56,703 nucleotides of DNA from CBFDCQ01 sp965603355. Its GTDB lineage: Bacteria; Hydrogenedentota; CAZGCA01; CBFDCQ01. The notes under the pieces are model-generated. The model made no database searches and was not told where the DNA came from. It saw only the letters and a list, made by a program, of their open reading frames with translations. Positions 8,737 to 16,887 of the stretch are shown one piece after another. The DNA lies in the NCBI GenBank assembly GCA_965603355.1, contig CBFDCQ010000012.1, positions 1 through 56,703 of the forward strand, in the 5' to 3' direction. Position 1 is the first letter of the stretch; every line of letters begins with the position of its first letter. The translations under genes were made by a program, and so were the position numbers.

Positions 8737-9735
8737 CTACTCGCTGAACGCCGCGTCAAATGCCACACCCGACGGTTTGAAATCCACCGACCTGACAAAC
8801 TCGCACGCCTCGCTGGCACCATGCTCGCGGTCCATGCCGGAGTCCTCCCACTCGACTGAGAGCGGGCCGGTGTAGCCGATGCGGTTCAGCGCGCGAATGA
8901 TCTCCTCGAAATCGACATCGCCGCGACCGAGCGACCGGAAATCCCAGCCGCGGTTCGGGTGGCCGAAATCCAGATGGGACGACAGAATGCCCGCACGGCC
9001 ATCGAGCATCGTACCTGCATCTTTCATGTGGACGTGATAGATGCGGTCAGGGAACTCCTCAATGAATTTGACCGGGTCAACACCCTGCCACAGCAGGTGA
9101 CTCGGGTCGAAGTTGAACCCGAAGCTCTTCGTGCGCCTCTTTTTCAGCGCATCAAGCGCGCGTTTTGCGGTGAACAGGTCGAAGGCTATCTCCGTCGGGT
9201 GAACTTCAAGCGCAAACTTCACCCCGCACCTGTCAAACACGTTGAGAATCGGGCCCCACAACTCCGCAAAACGTTTGAACCCTTTATCGATCGTTTTTTG
9301 GGAGACCGGCGGGAACGAGTAGATCAGGTGCCAGATCGGCGAGCCGGTGAAACCGTTCACGACCTTCACGTCCATGTTTTTCGCGGCGCGAGCGCAGTTC
9401 TTCATCGTCTCGATCGCCCACTGACGTTTGCCCTCGGCGTCGCCGGCGAGCTCGGCCGGGGCAAATCCGTCCGAGCGATCGTCATCGTTCGGATCGCAAA
9501 CCAGCTGCCCGGCCAGATGGTGCGAGATTGCCCAGCATCCAAGACCGTGTTTCGCCAAGAGTTTCTTCTTCTTCTCGCAATAGCCCTCGTCAGTGGCCGC
9601 GACGTTCGGGTCGAAATGGTCGCCCCAGCACGCGAGTTCCAGCCCATCGTAACCCCACTCCTTCGCCTTCTTGGCGAGCGTGGCCAGCGGCATATCGGCC
9701 CATTGCCCTGTGAATAGAGTGACTTTTCTAGCCAT
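8737..9735 (-). CDS. Sugar phosphate isomerase/epimerase family TIM-barrel protein
   Basis: This is a 332-residue cytoplasmic protein of the xylose-isomerase-like TIM-barrel superfamily. It starts with a VTLFTGQWAD strand, followed by GYDGLELACWGDHFDP. Metal-ligand segments are FALEVHPTE, FGFNFDPSHLLWQG and YHVHMKDA, and LSVEWEDSGMDR lies near the C-terminus. The combination is typical of a planctomycete-rich clade found beside Gfo/Idh/MocA dehydrogenases. It probably isomerises or epimerises a sugar intermediate with a divalent metal. The ATG has AAGGAGGAA six bases upstream. It is followed by xylA after 108 bases. Specific substrate unknown. Confidence 0.9.
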   Translation of the reverse strand: MARKVTLFTGQWADMPLATLAKKAKEWGYDGLELACWGDHFDPNVAATDEGYCEKKKKLLAKHGLGCWAISHHLAGQLVCDPNDDDRSDGFAPAELAGDAEGKRQWAIETMKNCARAAKNMDVKVVNGFTGSPIWHLIYSFPPVSQKTIDKGFKRFAELWGPILNVFDRCGVKFALEVHPTEIAFDLFTAKRALDALKKRRTKSFGFNFDPSHLLWQGVDPVKFIEEFPDRIYHVHMKDAGTMLDGRAGILSSHLDFGHPNRGWDFRSLGRGDVDFEEIIRALNRIGYTGPLSVEWEDSGMDREHGASEACEFVRSVDFKPSGVAFDAAFSE

Positions 9736-9812
9736 GATTCCTCCTTTCCCTATTGTAGGTGACGACAGACACCTGACGACTCACTACCATATCGCATCAT
9801 TCTCCGCGCTGT

Positions 9813-11750
9813 CTACTCCTCAATCGAATCGGCAAGCCTCTCGTGCGCCCTCCGGGCTTCCTCAGCGACTTCCTCGTCATCGAGATATTGTTTGACGAAC
9901 TCGAGCGCCTCCTCGCTTTCCAGGTTGGCAACGCCGCTCAATATCAGCCTTTTCTCCTCCGGCCTTCCGGCAATCTCCATGGCAATCCTGTACATCCCAA
10001 GCCGCTCTTCAGCGGAGAGGTCGCCCGGGAGTCCGATCAGACGGACGTACCCATTCAGAGCCAGAACTTGACAGGTCTCATCGGCATCACCCTTGGCAAT
10101 TGCCAGCAGATCCTCTGCCGGCGAAGGATCAGGCCAGCTGCCCATAGCACGGATCGCCGCCTTCTTGATCTCGACGTTCGAGTTCCCCAGGTTCTTCTGA
10201 ATAACTCCGCGCGCCTTCGCGCCTCCGGATCGGCCCAATACGGCCAGCAGGTTCGCTGAAGCAGCCTCCTCCGCCCGATCCAAACCGTCGATTATCGGGG
10301 CAACGGCTGCGCTCGCGTCCTCCATTCGTCCGACCACGGAAACCATCGCGCGTTCCAGGCTGCGCCGCTCCGAGGAGCTCTCGCCAGCCAGAAGCAAGGT
10401 CACCATATCCGGCAGATCCTCCTCACCTGCCAGAGAACCGAGAGCCCTGTAAGAAGCGTTCCGAACGCTTCCGTCCTCGTCCTTAGCCGCCCTGAGCAAG
10501 GCGGGCACCGCAGTCACCTCTCCGCGAGCGTTAAGCGCCTGAATGGCCTGGACACGAACCCCCGGCTCGCCGGCGCCCTCAACAATCTCAATCAGAACAT
10601 TCGCGATCCCTGCGCCCCGGATCCGTCCCAGCGCATCCCCGGCGGCACGCCCTGCGTCGTCCCCACCTGCTGCCATCTCCGTTAGCAGTCCAACATTAGA
10701 CTCGTCGCCCAGGACTGCAATTGCCCGGATTGCCGCAGCCTTCACGTTCTCGTCGCCGCTCCGAGTCGCCCGCGCGACCGCGGGTAGGGCAGCTCTGTCA
10801 CCTCGGTCGGCCAGAGCACCGAGCACTACGACCTGCGTGCTCGGTTCCAACCCCGGAAGCTGTGCGGCAATCGCCCTCGTGGCCGGCGACCCAGGTATCT
10901 CGCCGGTTAACTTGCCGGCGGCATGTCGCACATCTCGGTCCGCGTCCTTGAGCATCGCGACCACTGCCGGGACGGCCCTAGCCTCCTCCGCACTGACGAT
11001 ACCTTGAAGTGCAGCGATTCTGACCACCGTGGGATTAGCCTCTCCGATCATCTTGCGGTATATTCTTATTGCGGCACGAGGCTCACCTTCCGCAAGTAAG
11101 CCATCAGCACACATCAGGTACGCGTCGGCTTTCGGGGTCTCGAGTTCCTCGACCACCCTTGCACGAGCAAGCGTTCTGGCCGCTCTGACTCCCCCTATCC
11201 GGCCGAGCGCGGCAATGGCCGCCCGTGCCAGGTCCGTATCACGGCTCGTCACAAATCCTGCCAGCTTGTCAACAGCCTTCCGATCTCGACGCGCAGCTAT
11301 CGAACTAATCACTCCGATCCTCAGATTGCCGCCGAGCTTGCCCAACGCATCGCGGAGAACGTCGTCAACCTTGGGGTCGGGTATCTCCTGCAGGGCGAAC
11401 CGCGCCATGTGCGACAGTTTCTCGTCCGGCAGCAACTCCGCCAACGCCGGTACGGATGTGCCCGTGCCAACCCGCCGGAGCATCCGGCAGACGAACTGCT
11501 TGCACGCGAACGTGGCCTGCGGGGACTGAAGCACCTCCAAGAGCTTCGCCTCGATCTCCCCGCGCTGTTCCGGCGTTGCACCGCGGATTTCCTCCTCTAT
11601 CGTGGTCAGTGCACGTCGGCTTTCACCGAAGTCATATGTGAGAAGCGCCCTGTACGGCCCTTCCTGAGCGTATGCACACAGGCTGAGGCTCAGCATCGCC
11701 ATTCCCAGTAGAAGTCGCAAGCAAATGTCTTTCGTTTTACAGATCTTCAT
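9813..11750 (-). CDS. Secreted HEAT-repeat protein
   Basis: This protein of about 645 residues has an N-terminal signal peptide (LRLLLGMAMLSLSLCAYAQ). Almost the whole mature part is made of HEAT-like alpha-helical repeats of about 30 residues. Recurring patterns are AAIAALGRIGG, VKAAAIRAIAVLGD, VRNASYRALGSLAG and IKKAAIRAMGSW. HEAT solenoids are protein-binding scaffolds and no catalytic motif is seen. The start is either the ATG at 11750 or a GTG two codons earlier; AGGGGG lies just upstream. It lies within the carbohydrate run, between the ThuA-like gene and the isomerase gene, all on the same strand. A scaffolding role outside the cytoplasm is possible. No specific partner can be named. 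Confidence 0.88.
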   Translation of the reverse strand: MKICKTKDICLRLLLGMAMLSLSLCAYAQEGPYRALLTYDFGESRRALTTIEEEIRGATPEQRGEIEAKLLEVLQSPQATFACKQFVCRMLRRVGTGTSVPALAELLPDEKLSHMARFALQEIPDPKVDDVLRDALGKLGGNLRIGVISSIAARRDRKAVDKLAGFVTSRDTDLARAAIAALGRIGGVRAARTLARARVVEELETPKADAYLMCADGLLAEGEPRAAIRIYRKMIGEANPTVVRIAALQGIVSAEEARAVPAVVAMLKDADRDVRHAAGKLTGEIPGSPATRAIAAQLPGLEPSTQVVVLGALADRGDRAALPAVARATRSGDENVKAAAIRAIAVLGDESNVGLLTEMAAGGDDAGRAAGDALGRIRGAGIANVLIEIVEGAGEPGVRVQAIQALNARGEVTAVPALLRAAKDEDGSVRNASYRALGSLAGEEDLPDMVTLLLAGESSSERRSLERAMVSVVGRMEDASAAVAPIIDGLDRAEEAASANLLAVLGRSGGAKARGVIQKNLGNSNVEIKKAAIRAMGSWPDPSPAEDLLAIAKGDADETCQVLALNGYVRLIGLPGDLSAEERLGMYRIAMEIAGRPEEKRLILSGVANLESEEALEFVKQYLDDEEVAEEARRAHERLADSIEE

Positions 11751-11834
11751 GGTCACCCCCTATGCCATCCTTTGTGGTTCTTCTCCGTCTTTCAGCAAAG
11801 CCTCGTTTGACACATGTTCCAACACACTGCAACT

Positions 11835-12869
11835 CTATTCCCTTAATGAATCCATATCAATTATCCACGCATTGCGATACGCTACGGGACCATGGTCGCC
11901 CTGGAGCATGAGCTGACCTGTGGGTTCTTCGTCATCAAACATGGCCGCCCGTGTCGGCCCCGCTATCGACTCCCGGTAGCCGGCCTTGTCCGCTGTGGGG
12001 AAATCGCCCGGAACTTCGGTCTGCGTCACCTTTCCCGTGGCGGCCCATTCCGCACCGCGCTGGAGCGTGTATATGAATGCGACGCAATGCATATTTCCTG
12101 CCGCGTGCCCGAGCGGCGTGTGGAACACCCGGCCCTTGCCATAGCTGACCGTGAACAGAATCGGTTCGTGCTCGCCGGTCCCACCTATCCCGGGATTGCA
12201 GTAGGCCGTTGCGAGGACCGTGAGGTGCTTCGCGGGACCTCGCAACGCGCTGTACAACTCGTCCTTACTGTTCATCCATTTCTCGGGCAAACCGGCCATG
12301 ATAGGATGTTTGGCATTCCTTACCACCACCTGAAACTCGTGTTGAGCAGGGTGCGTTCCACCCTTGCCGGGCGAGTTGTCCAGCACGACCTTACCGTCGC
12401 GGAAACGGACCATGGGACCTGAGCGTTCATCGCGACCGCGCCATCCGCCGAGACCGATGATCTCGTTGTACTCCTTCCAGTCGGGGAACGCGTTGTTGGC
12501 CGCGTGAAAAACAACCACTCCGCCGCCTGACCGGACATAATCGACAAACGCTTCCTTGGTTTCCCGCGGCCAGCCCTCGTCGTCGTCGTAGTTCATGATC
12601 ACCACATCGTAGGCCGCGAAGTCAGGCTTGTAGTCATCGAGAGGTTCCCCTTTGGCGGGCGCTGTGGCACGGTCGACCTTGAACAGACCCGATGCTTCCA
12701 GGATCTCTTCCAGCACGGGCGACGTCGTTTTCCAGTCATGGTAGATCGCCTGCCGACCATCAATGATCAGCGCTTTCAAAGGGGGTTCAGCAGCTACGGC
12801 CCCACTGGCTATCATGGCTAGAGCCAGAAAAACGGTCACGACGGATATCAAATTACGGCGCGCCATCAT
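11835..12869 (-). CDS. ThuA-domain secreted protein with DUF1080-like tail
   Basis: This protein of 344 residues has a signal peptide (VTVFLALAMIASGAVAA) and a ThuA domain, which is a class I glutamine-amidotransferase-like fold. ThuA features are the ALIIDGRQAIYHDWK first strand, VVIMNYDDDEGW, GGGVVVFHAANNAFPDW and the C-terminal YGKGRVFHTPLGHA. ThuA takes part in oxidation of disaccharides to 3-keto forms in Agrobacterium and Sinorhizobium. After the ThuA fold a short tail with GQLMLQGDHGPVAYRN resembles the final strand of DUF1080 domains. I prefer the second of two possible starts (12869 rather than 12911), because the upstream 14 codons are encoded by the GATTAC-like repeat. Role in glycoside breakdown is probable. 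Confidence 0.85.
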   Translation of the reverse strand: MMARRNLISVVTVFLALAMIASGAVAAEPPLKALIIDGRQAIYHDWKTTSPVLEEILEASGLFKVDRATAPAKGEPLDDYKPDFAAYDVVIMNYDDDEGWPRETKEAFVDYVRSGGGVVVFHAANNAFPDWKEYNEIIGLGGWRGRDERSGPMVRFRDGKVVLDNSPGKGGTHPAQHEFQVVVRNAKHPIMAGLPEKWMNSKDELYSALRGPAKHLTVLATAYCNPGIGGTGEHEPILFTVSYGKGRVFHTPLGHAAGNMHCVAFIYTLQRGAEWAATGKVTQTEVPGDFPTADKAGYRESIAGPTRAAMFDDEEPTGQLMLQGDHGPVAYRNAWIIDMDSLRE

Positions 12870-12890
12870 TTCTCTGCAGCTGGCCTTCCT

Positions 12891-12922
12891 CGTAATCGTA
12901 ATCTTAATCATAATCGTACTCC
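12891..12922. repeat. GATTAC-type degenerate hexamer repeat, left inverted arm
   Basis: This tract of about five degenerate hexamers reads CGTAATC GTAATC TTAATC ATAATC GTACTCC on the plus strand. It is the inverted counterpart of the tract at 13149-13185, and the two bracket the four-helix-bundle relic. It lies directly in front of the ThuA gene and encodes the first codons of that gene's longest possible reading frame. Confidence 0.75.
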
Positions 12923-12935
12923 TAAACGCTCATCC

Positions 12936-13152
12936 TTACTGCCCGATTCGTTCCTCAAGGCCAGCCAAATACTCAGCCGGCGTTTCATACACCCTGCTGG
13001 ACGAGTTACTCTTGATCAGCCCAACGAGCATTGATACGATTCCCACTAGACGGTCCTTCTCAGTAGACTTGCTGTTACCTTCCGCAACGGCTCGCAGTGT
13101 TTCACGGTCAAAACGCTGCGTCACATCCAAGGCCCTCTATGATGTCTTCGAT
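12936..13152 (-). pseudogene. Relic of a four-helix-bundle (23S rRNA intervening-sequence type) protein gene
   Basis: In minus-strand order the fragments match the landmarks of four-helix-bundle proteins. There is an N-terminal IEDII in one frame, then RALDVTQRFDRETL in another frame, AEGNSKSTEKD, and finally GIVSMLVGLIKSN before a TAA at 12936. Intact members are about 115-130 residues and read roughly (F)EDI-KA..L...Y.LTQ.FP- ... IAEG..R.S..E ... M L.GLI.SL. Here the central helices are missing and a frame change separates the first two parts. The residual open frame is about 64 codons with no good start. Inverted GATTAC-type tracts flank it on both sides. Identification rests on several short motifs in the right order, so it is likely but not proven. 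Confidence 0.65.
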
Positions 13153-13185
13153 TACGAGCACGATTACGATTACGAGTACGATTAA
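13149..13185. repeat. GATTAC-type degenerate hexamer repeat, right inverted arm
   Basis: This tract reads CGATTAC GAGCAC GATTAC GATTAC GAGTAC GATTAA on the plus strand. It is the reverse complement in style of 12891-12922 and lies immediately upstream of the four-helix-bundle relic. It ends four bases before the stop of the oxidoreductase gene 13189-14511, so the repeat-relic-repeat unit occupies nearly the whole space between two genes. Confidence 0.75.
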
Positions 13186-13188
13186 CAG

Positions 13189-14511
13189 TCACAAACTCCA
13201 CGGTTCGCGATACGCTCGGCCGAGCAACTGGCTCGCGCCGGGATCCCCGATGATCTCTTCCTTGTCCGGGTCCCACTTGATTCTGCGTCCTGTAAGCATG
13301 GCGATCTCGCCCAGGAGACCCACACTGATGGAGCGGTGAGCAATCTCTGCAGGCGCGATCGTCCGTTGGCGACTCTTCACGCAATCCAGGAAATTCTGTT
13401 GATGATCTCGACTCACATATAGAGTGACCTCGCCGGGTCCTATGCGCTCCTCCAGGAGGTTCTTCGGCTGGGCGTCCAGCCCCCCGCGCGAGACATGGAC
13501 CCAACCGTCGTCACCGTACCATTTCGTGCCCATAGGAATCCGGCGGTCATTCGCCACGGTCATCGACACGCCGTTGGCGTACGTGCACGTGAAGCTGTAC
13601 TGGGCCGGCGCGTTATAGAGCCCGTCCTCGGGGTAATCTCCCTTACCTTCGATCGTAACGGGACCCGTGTGGTCAAGCCCAAGCCCCCAATGCGCGATAT
13701 CGATGTGATGCCCGGCCCAGTCGGTGAGCTGGCCGCCTGAGTAGTCCATAATCCACCGCCAGTTCCAGTGGCAGCGCTGCTCAGGGTCGCGACCGAACGG
13801 GCGATACGGAATCCAGGGTGCCGGGCCCAGCCAAAAATCCCAGTCCAGGCCTTCCGGCACCGGCTGTTTCGGCTGAAGCGGGCCGCGTGCGCCCGTGGGC
13901 AGACCGACCTCGACCGTGTGTATCTCGCCGATCCGACCGCTGCGGACAAGCTCGCAGGCACGCCGGAAGTCGGCCACCGACCGCTGCCAGCTACCGGTCT
14001 GCCATATACATCCATGGCGGCGGACCGCGTCGCAAACAGCCTGACCCTCCCGGATTGAGCGGGCCAGCGGTTTCTCCCCGTAAATGTCCAGCCCGGCCCT
14101 CGCGGCCGCGATAGAGATGATGGCGTGCCAGTGGTCCGGCACGGCGAGACTCACCGCGTCCAGATCGCCGCGACCGATCATCTCTCGGAAATCCGGGTAC
14201 GCTTTGCAGTCCGCGTTGCCGTACCGGTCATCCACAATTGCCTTGGCTTTATCGCGTTCTCGCTTGTCGACATCGCAGACGGCTACCACCTGGACTTCCT
14301 GCTTGTCCAGGAAACCGTGCAGGTTACCGGTCCCCATTCCCCCCACGCCGATAGCCCCCATCACAATGCGGCCGCTCGGAGCAATATGATCGCCGACACC
14401 CAAAGCCGACGGCGGGATAATCCTGCTGCGGGCGCATCCAGCCGCGAACGCGGCGGCCGCCCCTGCGGTTTTCAGAAACGTACGACGGTTCAAACTCTTC
14501 GACTCAGCCAC
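13189..14511 (-). CDS. Tat-exported Gfo/Idh/MocA oxidoreductase, probable lipoprotein (tandem copy A)
   Basis: This 440-residue protein starts at GTG, with AAGGAGGGAAGGGT directly upstream. It has a twin-arginine motif NRRTFLK (8-14), and the signal ends in AAGC, so it may be a Tat lipoprotein. The Rossmann motif AIGVGGMGTGN and the family motif GEKPL follow, as does the DHWHAIISIAAA segment seen in exported members. The C-terminus has GHHIDIAHWGLGLD and ends in GRAYREPW plus two residues. It is clearly a paralogue of the adjacent gene 14545-15861, with matching motifs throughout and the same C-terminal ending, and so arose by tandem duplication. Substrate unknown; a glycoside or sugar outside the cytoplasm is likely. 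Confidence 0.93.
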   Translation of the reverse strand: MAESKSLNRRTFLKTAGAAAAFAAGCARSRIIPPSALGVGDHIAPSGRIVMGAIGVGGMGTGNLHGFLDKQEVQVVAVCDVDKRERDKAKAIVDDRYGNADCKAYPDFREMIGRGDLDAVSLAVPDHWHAIISIAAARAGLDIYGEKPLARSIREGQAVCDAVRRHGCIWQTGSWQRSVADFRRACELVRSGRIGEIHTVEVGLPTGARGPLQPKQPVPEGLDWDFWLGPAPWIPYRPFGRDPEQRCHWNWRWIMDYSGGQLTDWAGHHIDIAHWGLGLDHTGPVTIEGKGDYPEDGLYNAPAQYSFTCTYANGVSMTVANDRRIPMGTKWYGDDGWVHVSRGGLDAQPKNLLEERIGPGEVTLYVSRDHQQNFLDCVKSRQRTIAPAEIAHRSISVGLLGEIAMLTGRRIKWDPDKEEIIGDPGASQLLGRAYREPWSL

Positions 14512-14544
14512 ACCCTTCCCTCCTTTTACCTGATTCCCCAAGAC

Positions 14545-15861
14545 TCACAGGGACCACGGTTCGCGGTACGCCCGGCCCAGCAACCGGCTTGCGCCGGGGT
14601 CACCGATAATCTTCTCCTCTTCAGGATCCCATTTGATTTTGCGCCCGGTCTGAATAGCAATCATACCCAGATGCCCGACCGAGGCCGACCGGTGCGCGAC
14701 TTCAATCGGCGTAATGGTCAGTTCGCGACTCTTGACGCAATCCAGGAAGTTCCGAATATGGTTGCGGCTTTCGTACAATCTGATCTCGTCCGGACCAATG
14801 ACCTCATTCAAGACATCTTTGGGACGGGCATCCAGCACACCACGGTCGACGTGCACCCACCCCTCGTCACCGTACCATTTAGCGCCGCCGGCAACGTTAC
14901 TGGCGATGATCGTTTCCACGCCGTTAGCGTACTTACAGGTGACTCTGTACTCGGTCGGTGCGTCCCAGACACCTTCTTTCGGGAAGTCAGCCGTCCCCTC
15001 GATCTCGACCGGACCGGTATAATCCAACCCCAGGCCCCAATGGGCTATATCGAGGTGGTGCCCGACCCAGTCCAGGATTGTGCCGCCGCCGTGATCGAGA
15101 ACCCAACGCCAGTTCTTGTGGACCCGAGCGGGGCAATAGGGCGACCATGGTGCCGGACCGATCCACCGGTCGTAGTCCAGACTTGCCGGCGGTGGGCCAA
15201 TCGTCTCCTGACCTTGGGTGCCTTCATAATCTTCGTGACCCTCGCCCAGGCCGACTTCGACTGTATGCACCCTGCCGATCCGGCCGTTACGAACCAGCTT
15301 GCATGCCCGGTGGAAGTTAGCGACGGACCGCTGCCAGCTTCCTGTCTGCCAGACGCGACCGTAGCGCTTAACGGCATCGCACATGGCGCGACCTTCTACC
15401 AGATCGTGCGAGAGAGGTTTTTCACCATAGATGTCCAGTCCCGCTTTCGCGGCGGCAATGGCCGGAATGGCGTGCCAATGGTCGGGCAGAGCGATGGTCA
15501 CCGCATCCAGATCACCCCGGCCGATCAGTTCCCGGAAGTCGTGGTAGGTCTGGCAATCCCTGTTCCCATAATGCCGGTCCACCATCCCTTTGGCATCGTC
15601 CAGATGTTCCTTATCGATGTCGCATACCGCCACGACTTGGACGTCGTCGTTGCTCAGAAATCCCCGCATATTGTCGCCGCCCTGCCATCCCACACCGATC
15701 GAGCCCATCACTATGCGCTCGCTCGCCGCGGCCCGCTCGCCCCCACCCAACGCCGTCCGGGGAATGACGCGTGCGCAACTCGAAGCAACTGCCATTGTTC
15801 CGGTCGCCGCAGCAGTCTTCTTCAGAAACTCTCGACGATTCAGGTTTCTGGACTCACCCAT
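14545..15861 (-). CDS. Tat-exported Gfo/Idh/MocA oxidoreductase, probable lipoprotein (tandem copy B)
   Basis: This 438-residue protein has the Tat motif NRREFLK (8-14), a hydrophobic segment ending in VASSC (a possible lipobox) and the Rossmann motif SIGVGWQGGDN. IALPDHWHAIPAIAAAKAG and GEKPLS follow. It is the tandem sister of 13189-14511, with the same segment order, the same GSWQRSVA motif and the same GRAYREPW ending. The upstream DNA holds the head and tail fragments of further copies, so this locus once held more members. It lies 33 bases upstream of copy A and is surely co-transcribed with it. Substrate unknown. Confidence 0.93.
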   Translation of the reverse strand: MGESRNLNRREFLKKTAAATGTMAVASSCARVIPRTALGGGERAAASERIVMGSIGVGWQGGDNMRGFLSNDDVQVVAVCDIDKEHLDDAKGMVDRHYGNRDCQTYHDFRELIGRGDLDAVTIALPDHWHAIPAIAAAKAGLDIYGEKPLSHDLVEGRAMCDAVKRYGRVWQTGSWQRSVANFHRACKLVRNGRIGRVHTVEVGLGEGHEDYEGTQGQETIGPPPASLDYDRWIGPAPWSPYCPARVHKNWRWVLDHGGGTILDWVGHHLDIAHWGLGLDYTGPVEIEGTADFPKEGVWDAPTEYRVTCKYANGVETIIASNVAGGAKWYGDEGWVHVDRGVLDARPKDVLNEVIGPDEIRLYESRNHIRNFLDCVKSRELTITPIEVAHRSASVGHLGMIAIQTGRKIKWDPEEEKIIGDPGASRLLGRAYREPWSL

Positions 15862-16017
15862 TTATCTCCTTCCTTCTGCCTAAGACGGCCCGCCACAGCG
15901 GATGATAGCGTTTGGTCGACTTCCAACGCCATCTCGTACGAGCTGTGGCACGCTGCGTTGGCGTTGACTGAGATTAAGTATAGTATAACCCGACTGGCCG
16001 GAAAAGGCCATATCCGT

Positions 16018-16101
16018 TCACATAAACGGATTCGCAACCTTGGCTGCCGCGCCCGCAGTCCTCGGAAACGCCCGAGGATTGAGACGATTCGATTCAGTCA
16101 C
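16018..16101 (-). pseudogene. N-terminal fragment of a lost Gfo/Idh/MocA paralogue
   Basis: A 27-codon frame starts at GTG, with GGGAGA upstream. It reads VTESNRLNPRAFPRTAGAAA and then stops soon after. It matches the head of copy A (VAESKSLNRRTFLKTAGAAA) at about 13 of 20 positions. One arginine of the twin-arginine pair is proline, so the export signal would be dead even if the gene were whole. Nothing resembling the Rossmann domain follows before the stop at 16018-16020. Confidence 0.65.
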
Positions 16102-16145
16102 ACCATTCTCCCGCTCTTGCTACATTTTCCCAGATCGACCTGCAA

Positions 16146-16172
16146 TCACCACGGCTCGCGGTACAAGCGGCC
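16146..16172 (-). pseudogene. C-terminal fragment of another lost Gfo/Idh/MocA paralogue
   Basis: The minus strand reads GRLYREPW followed by TGA, matching the GRAYREPW endings of copies A and B. It lies just after the stop of the cytochrome b gene and 45 bases before the start of the N-terminal fragment at 16101. This is the spacing expected between the end of one tandem copy and the start of the next. The match is only eight residues, so the call depends on its position beside the head fragment. Confidence 0.5.
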
Positions 16173-16181
16173 ACCTCGAGG

Positions 16182-16886
16182 CTAGTCCTTGGCCGGCGCG
16201 TCGGATGATCCGCCGTTCTCCTCCAACCACAGCGGATGATGGTGTCTGGCCCACTCCGAGCCAACCGTGCCCAACACCATGGAACGTATTGTACCCCGAT
16301 TGGCCACGGTTGCCAAGTAGAAGTGTACCGCAACCGACATTACAAACAAAAGTGCTCCGTAGCGATGGATCTCGTAGATGAGTTCCTGGTGGGCGGGAGG
16401 CAACACGGGAGTCATTCGCCCAAGACCGGACAGCAGAGTCACTAGCCCGAGCAACACGCTAACCCAGAAGAACGCTTTTTGGCCCGCGTTGAACCGGCCA
16501 GCAGGAACGACGTTGCTACCGCCCAGGTAGCCGCCCAGGCGTCTGACCCACGTCCAGTCGTGGCGCGCAAACCGGCAGTCCATCGCCCAAAAGAGTGCCA
16601 TTAAGGCTGTCGCTATAGCAAAGATTGCGCCCGCCGCGGCGTGGGACACCCACAACCAGCCGTGAAGTGGGCTACGAAGGGCAAGGACGGTCCAGAAACC
16701 CGTTCCGGCCAGAACGATAAACGCCAGCAGGGTCGTAGCGTGGACGAGCCGTTCCGACAAGCTGAACCGGTACACTGACGCAGTGCTTTTGTCCGGTCTC
16801 CACCGTTTGCGACCGAAAACCGCATAGTGGAGCAAGCACGCTGCAACCGTACCGGCGAATCCAACTACTGAAACCAGGCGAAACAT
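16182..16886 (-). CDS. Membrane di-heme cytochrome b (formate dehydrogenase gamma / b561-like)
   Basis: This protein of 234 residues has about five hydrophobic helices with histidines placed as in the cytochrome b561/FdnI superfamily. They occur in LSERLVHATTLLAF, HGWLWVSHAAAG and IYEIHRYGALLFVMSVAVHF. The GRFNAGQKAFFWVSVLLG segment is a hallmark of formate dehydrogenase gamma-type subunits, which pass electrons between a periplasmic partner and the quinone pool. The ATG at 16886 is preferred over 16901: GGAAGGAAG lies just upstream, and the frame then starts one base after the stop of the cytochrome c gene. The tight coupling with that gene implies they form one complex. No formate dehydrogenase is present, so the electron donor or acceptor differs. 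Confidence 0.87.
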   Translation of the reverse strand: MFRLVSVVGFAGTVAACLLHYAVFGRKRWRPDKSTASVYRFSLSERLVHATTLLAFIVLAGTGFWTVLALRSPLHGWLWVSHAAAGAIFAIATALMALFWAMDCRFARHDWTWVRRLGGYLGGSNVVPAGRFNAGQKAFFWVSVLLGLVTLLSGLGRMTPVLPPAHQELIYEIHRYGALLFVMSVAVHFYLATVANRGTIRSMVLGTVGSEWARHHHPLWLEENGGSSDAPAKD

Positions 16887-16887
16887 G

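Noticed and set aside
12891..13185. CRISPR-like array, because of short repeated units.
   Set aside because: The units are contiguous degenerate hexamers without spacers, and no cas gene is near.
14125..16185. Open frame of 686 codons on the plus strand.
   Set aside because: It lies opposite two Gfo/Idh/MocA genes whose motifs and binding sites are clear. The plus-strand translation has no domain pattern and is a shadow of the high-GC codon use.
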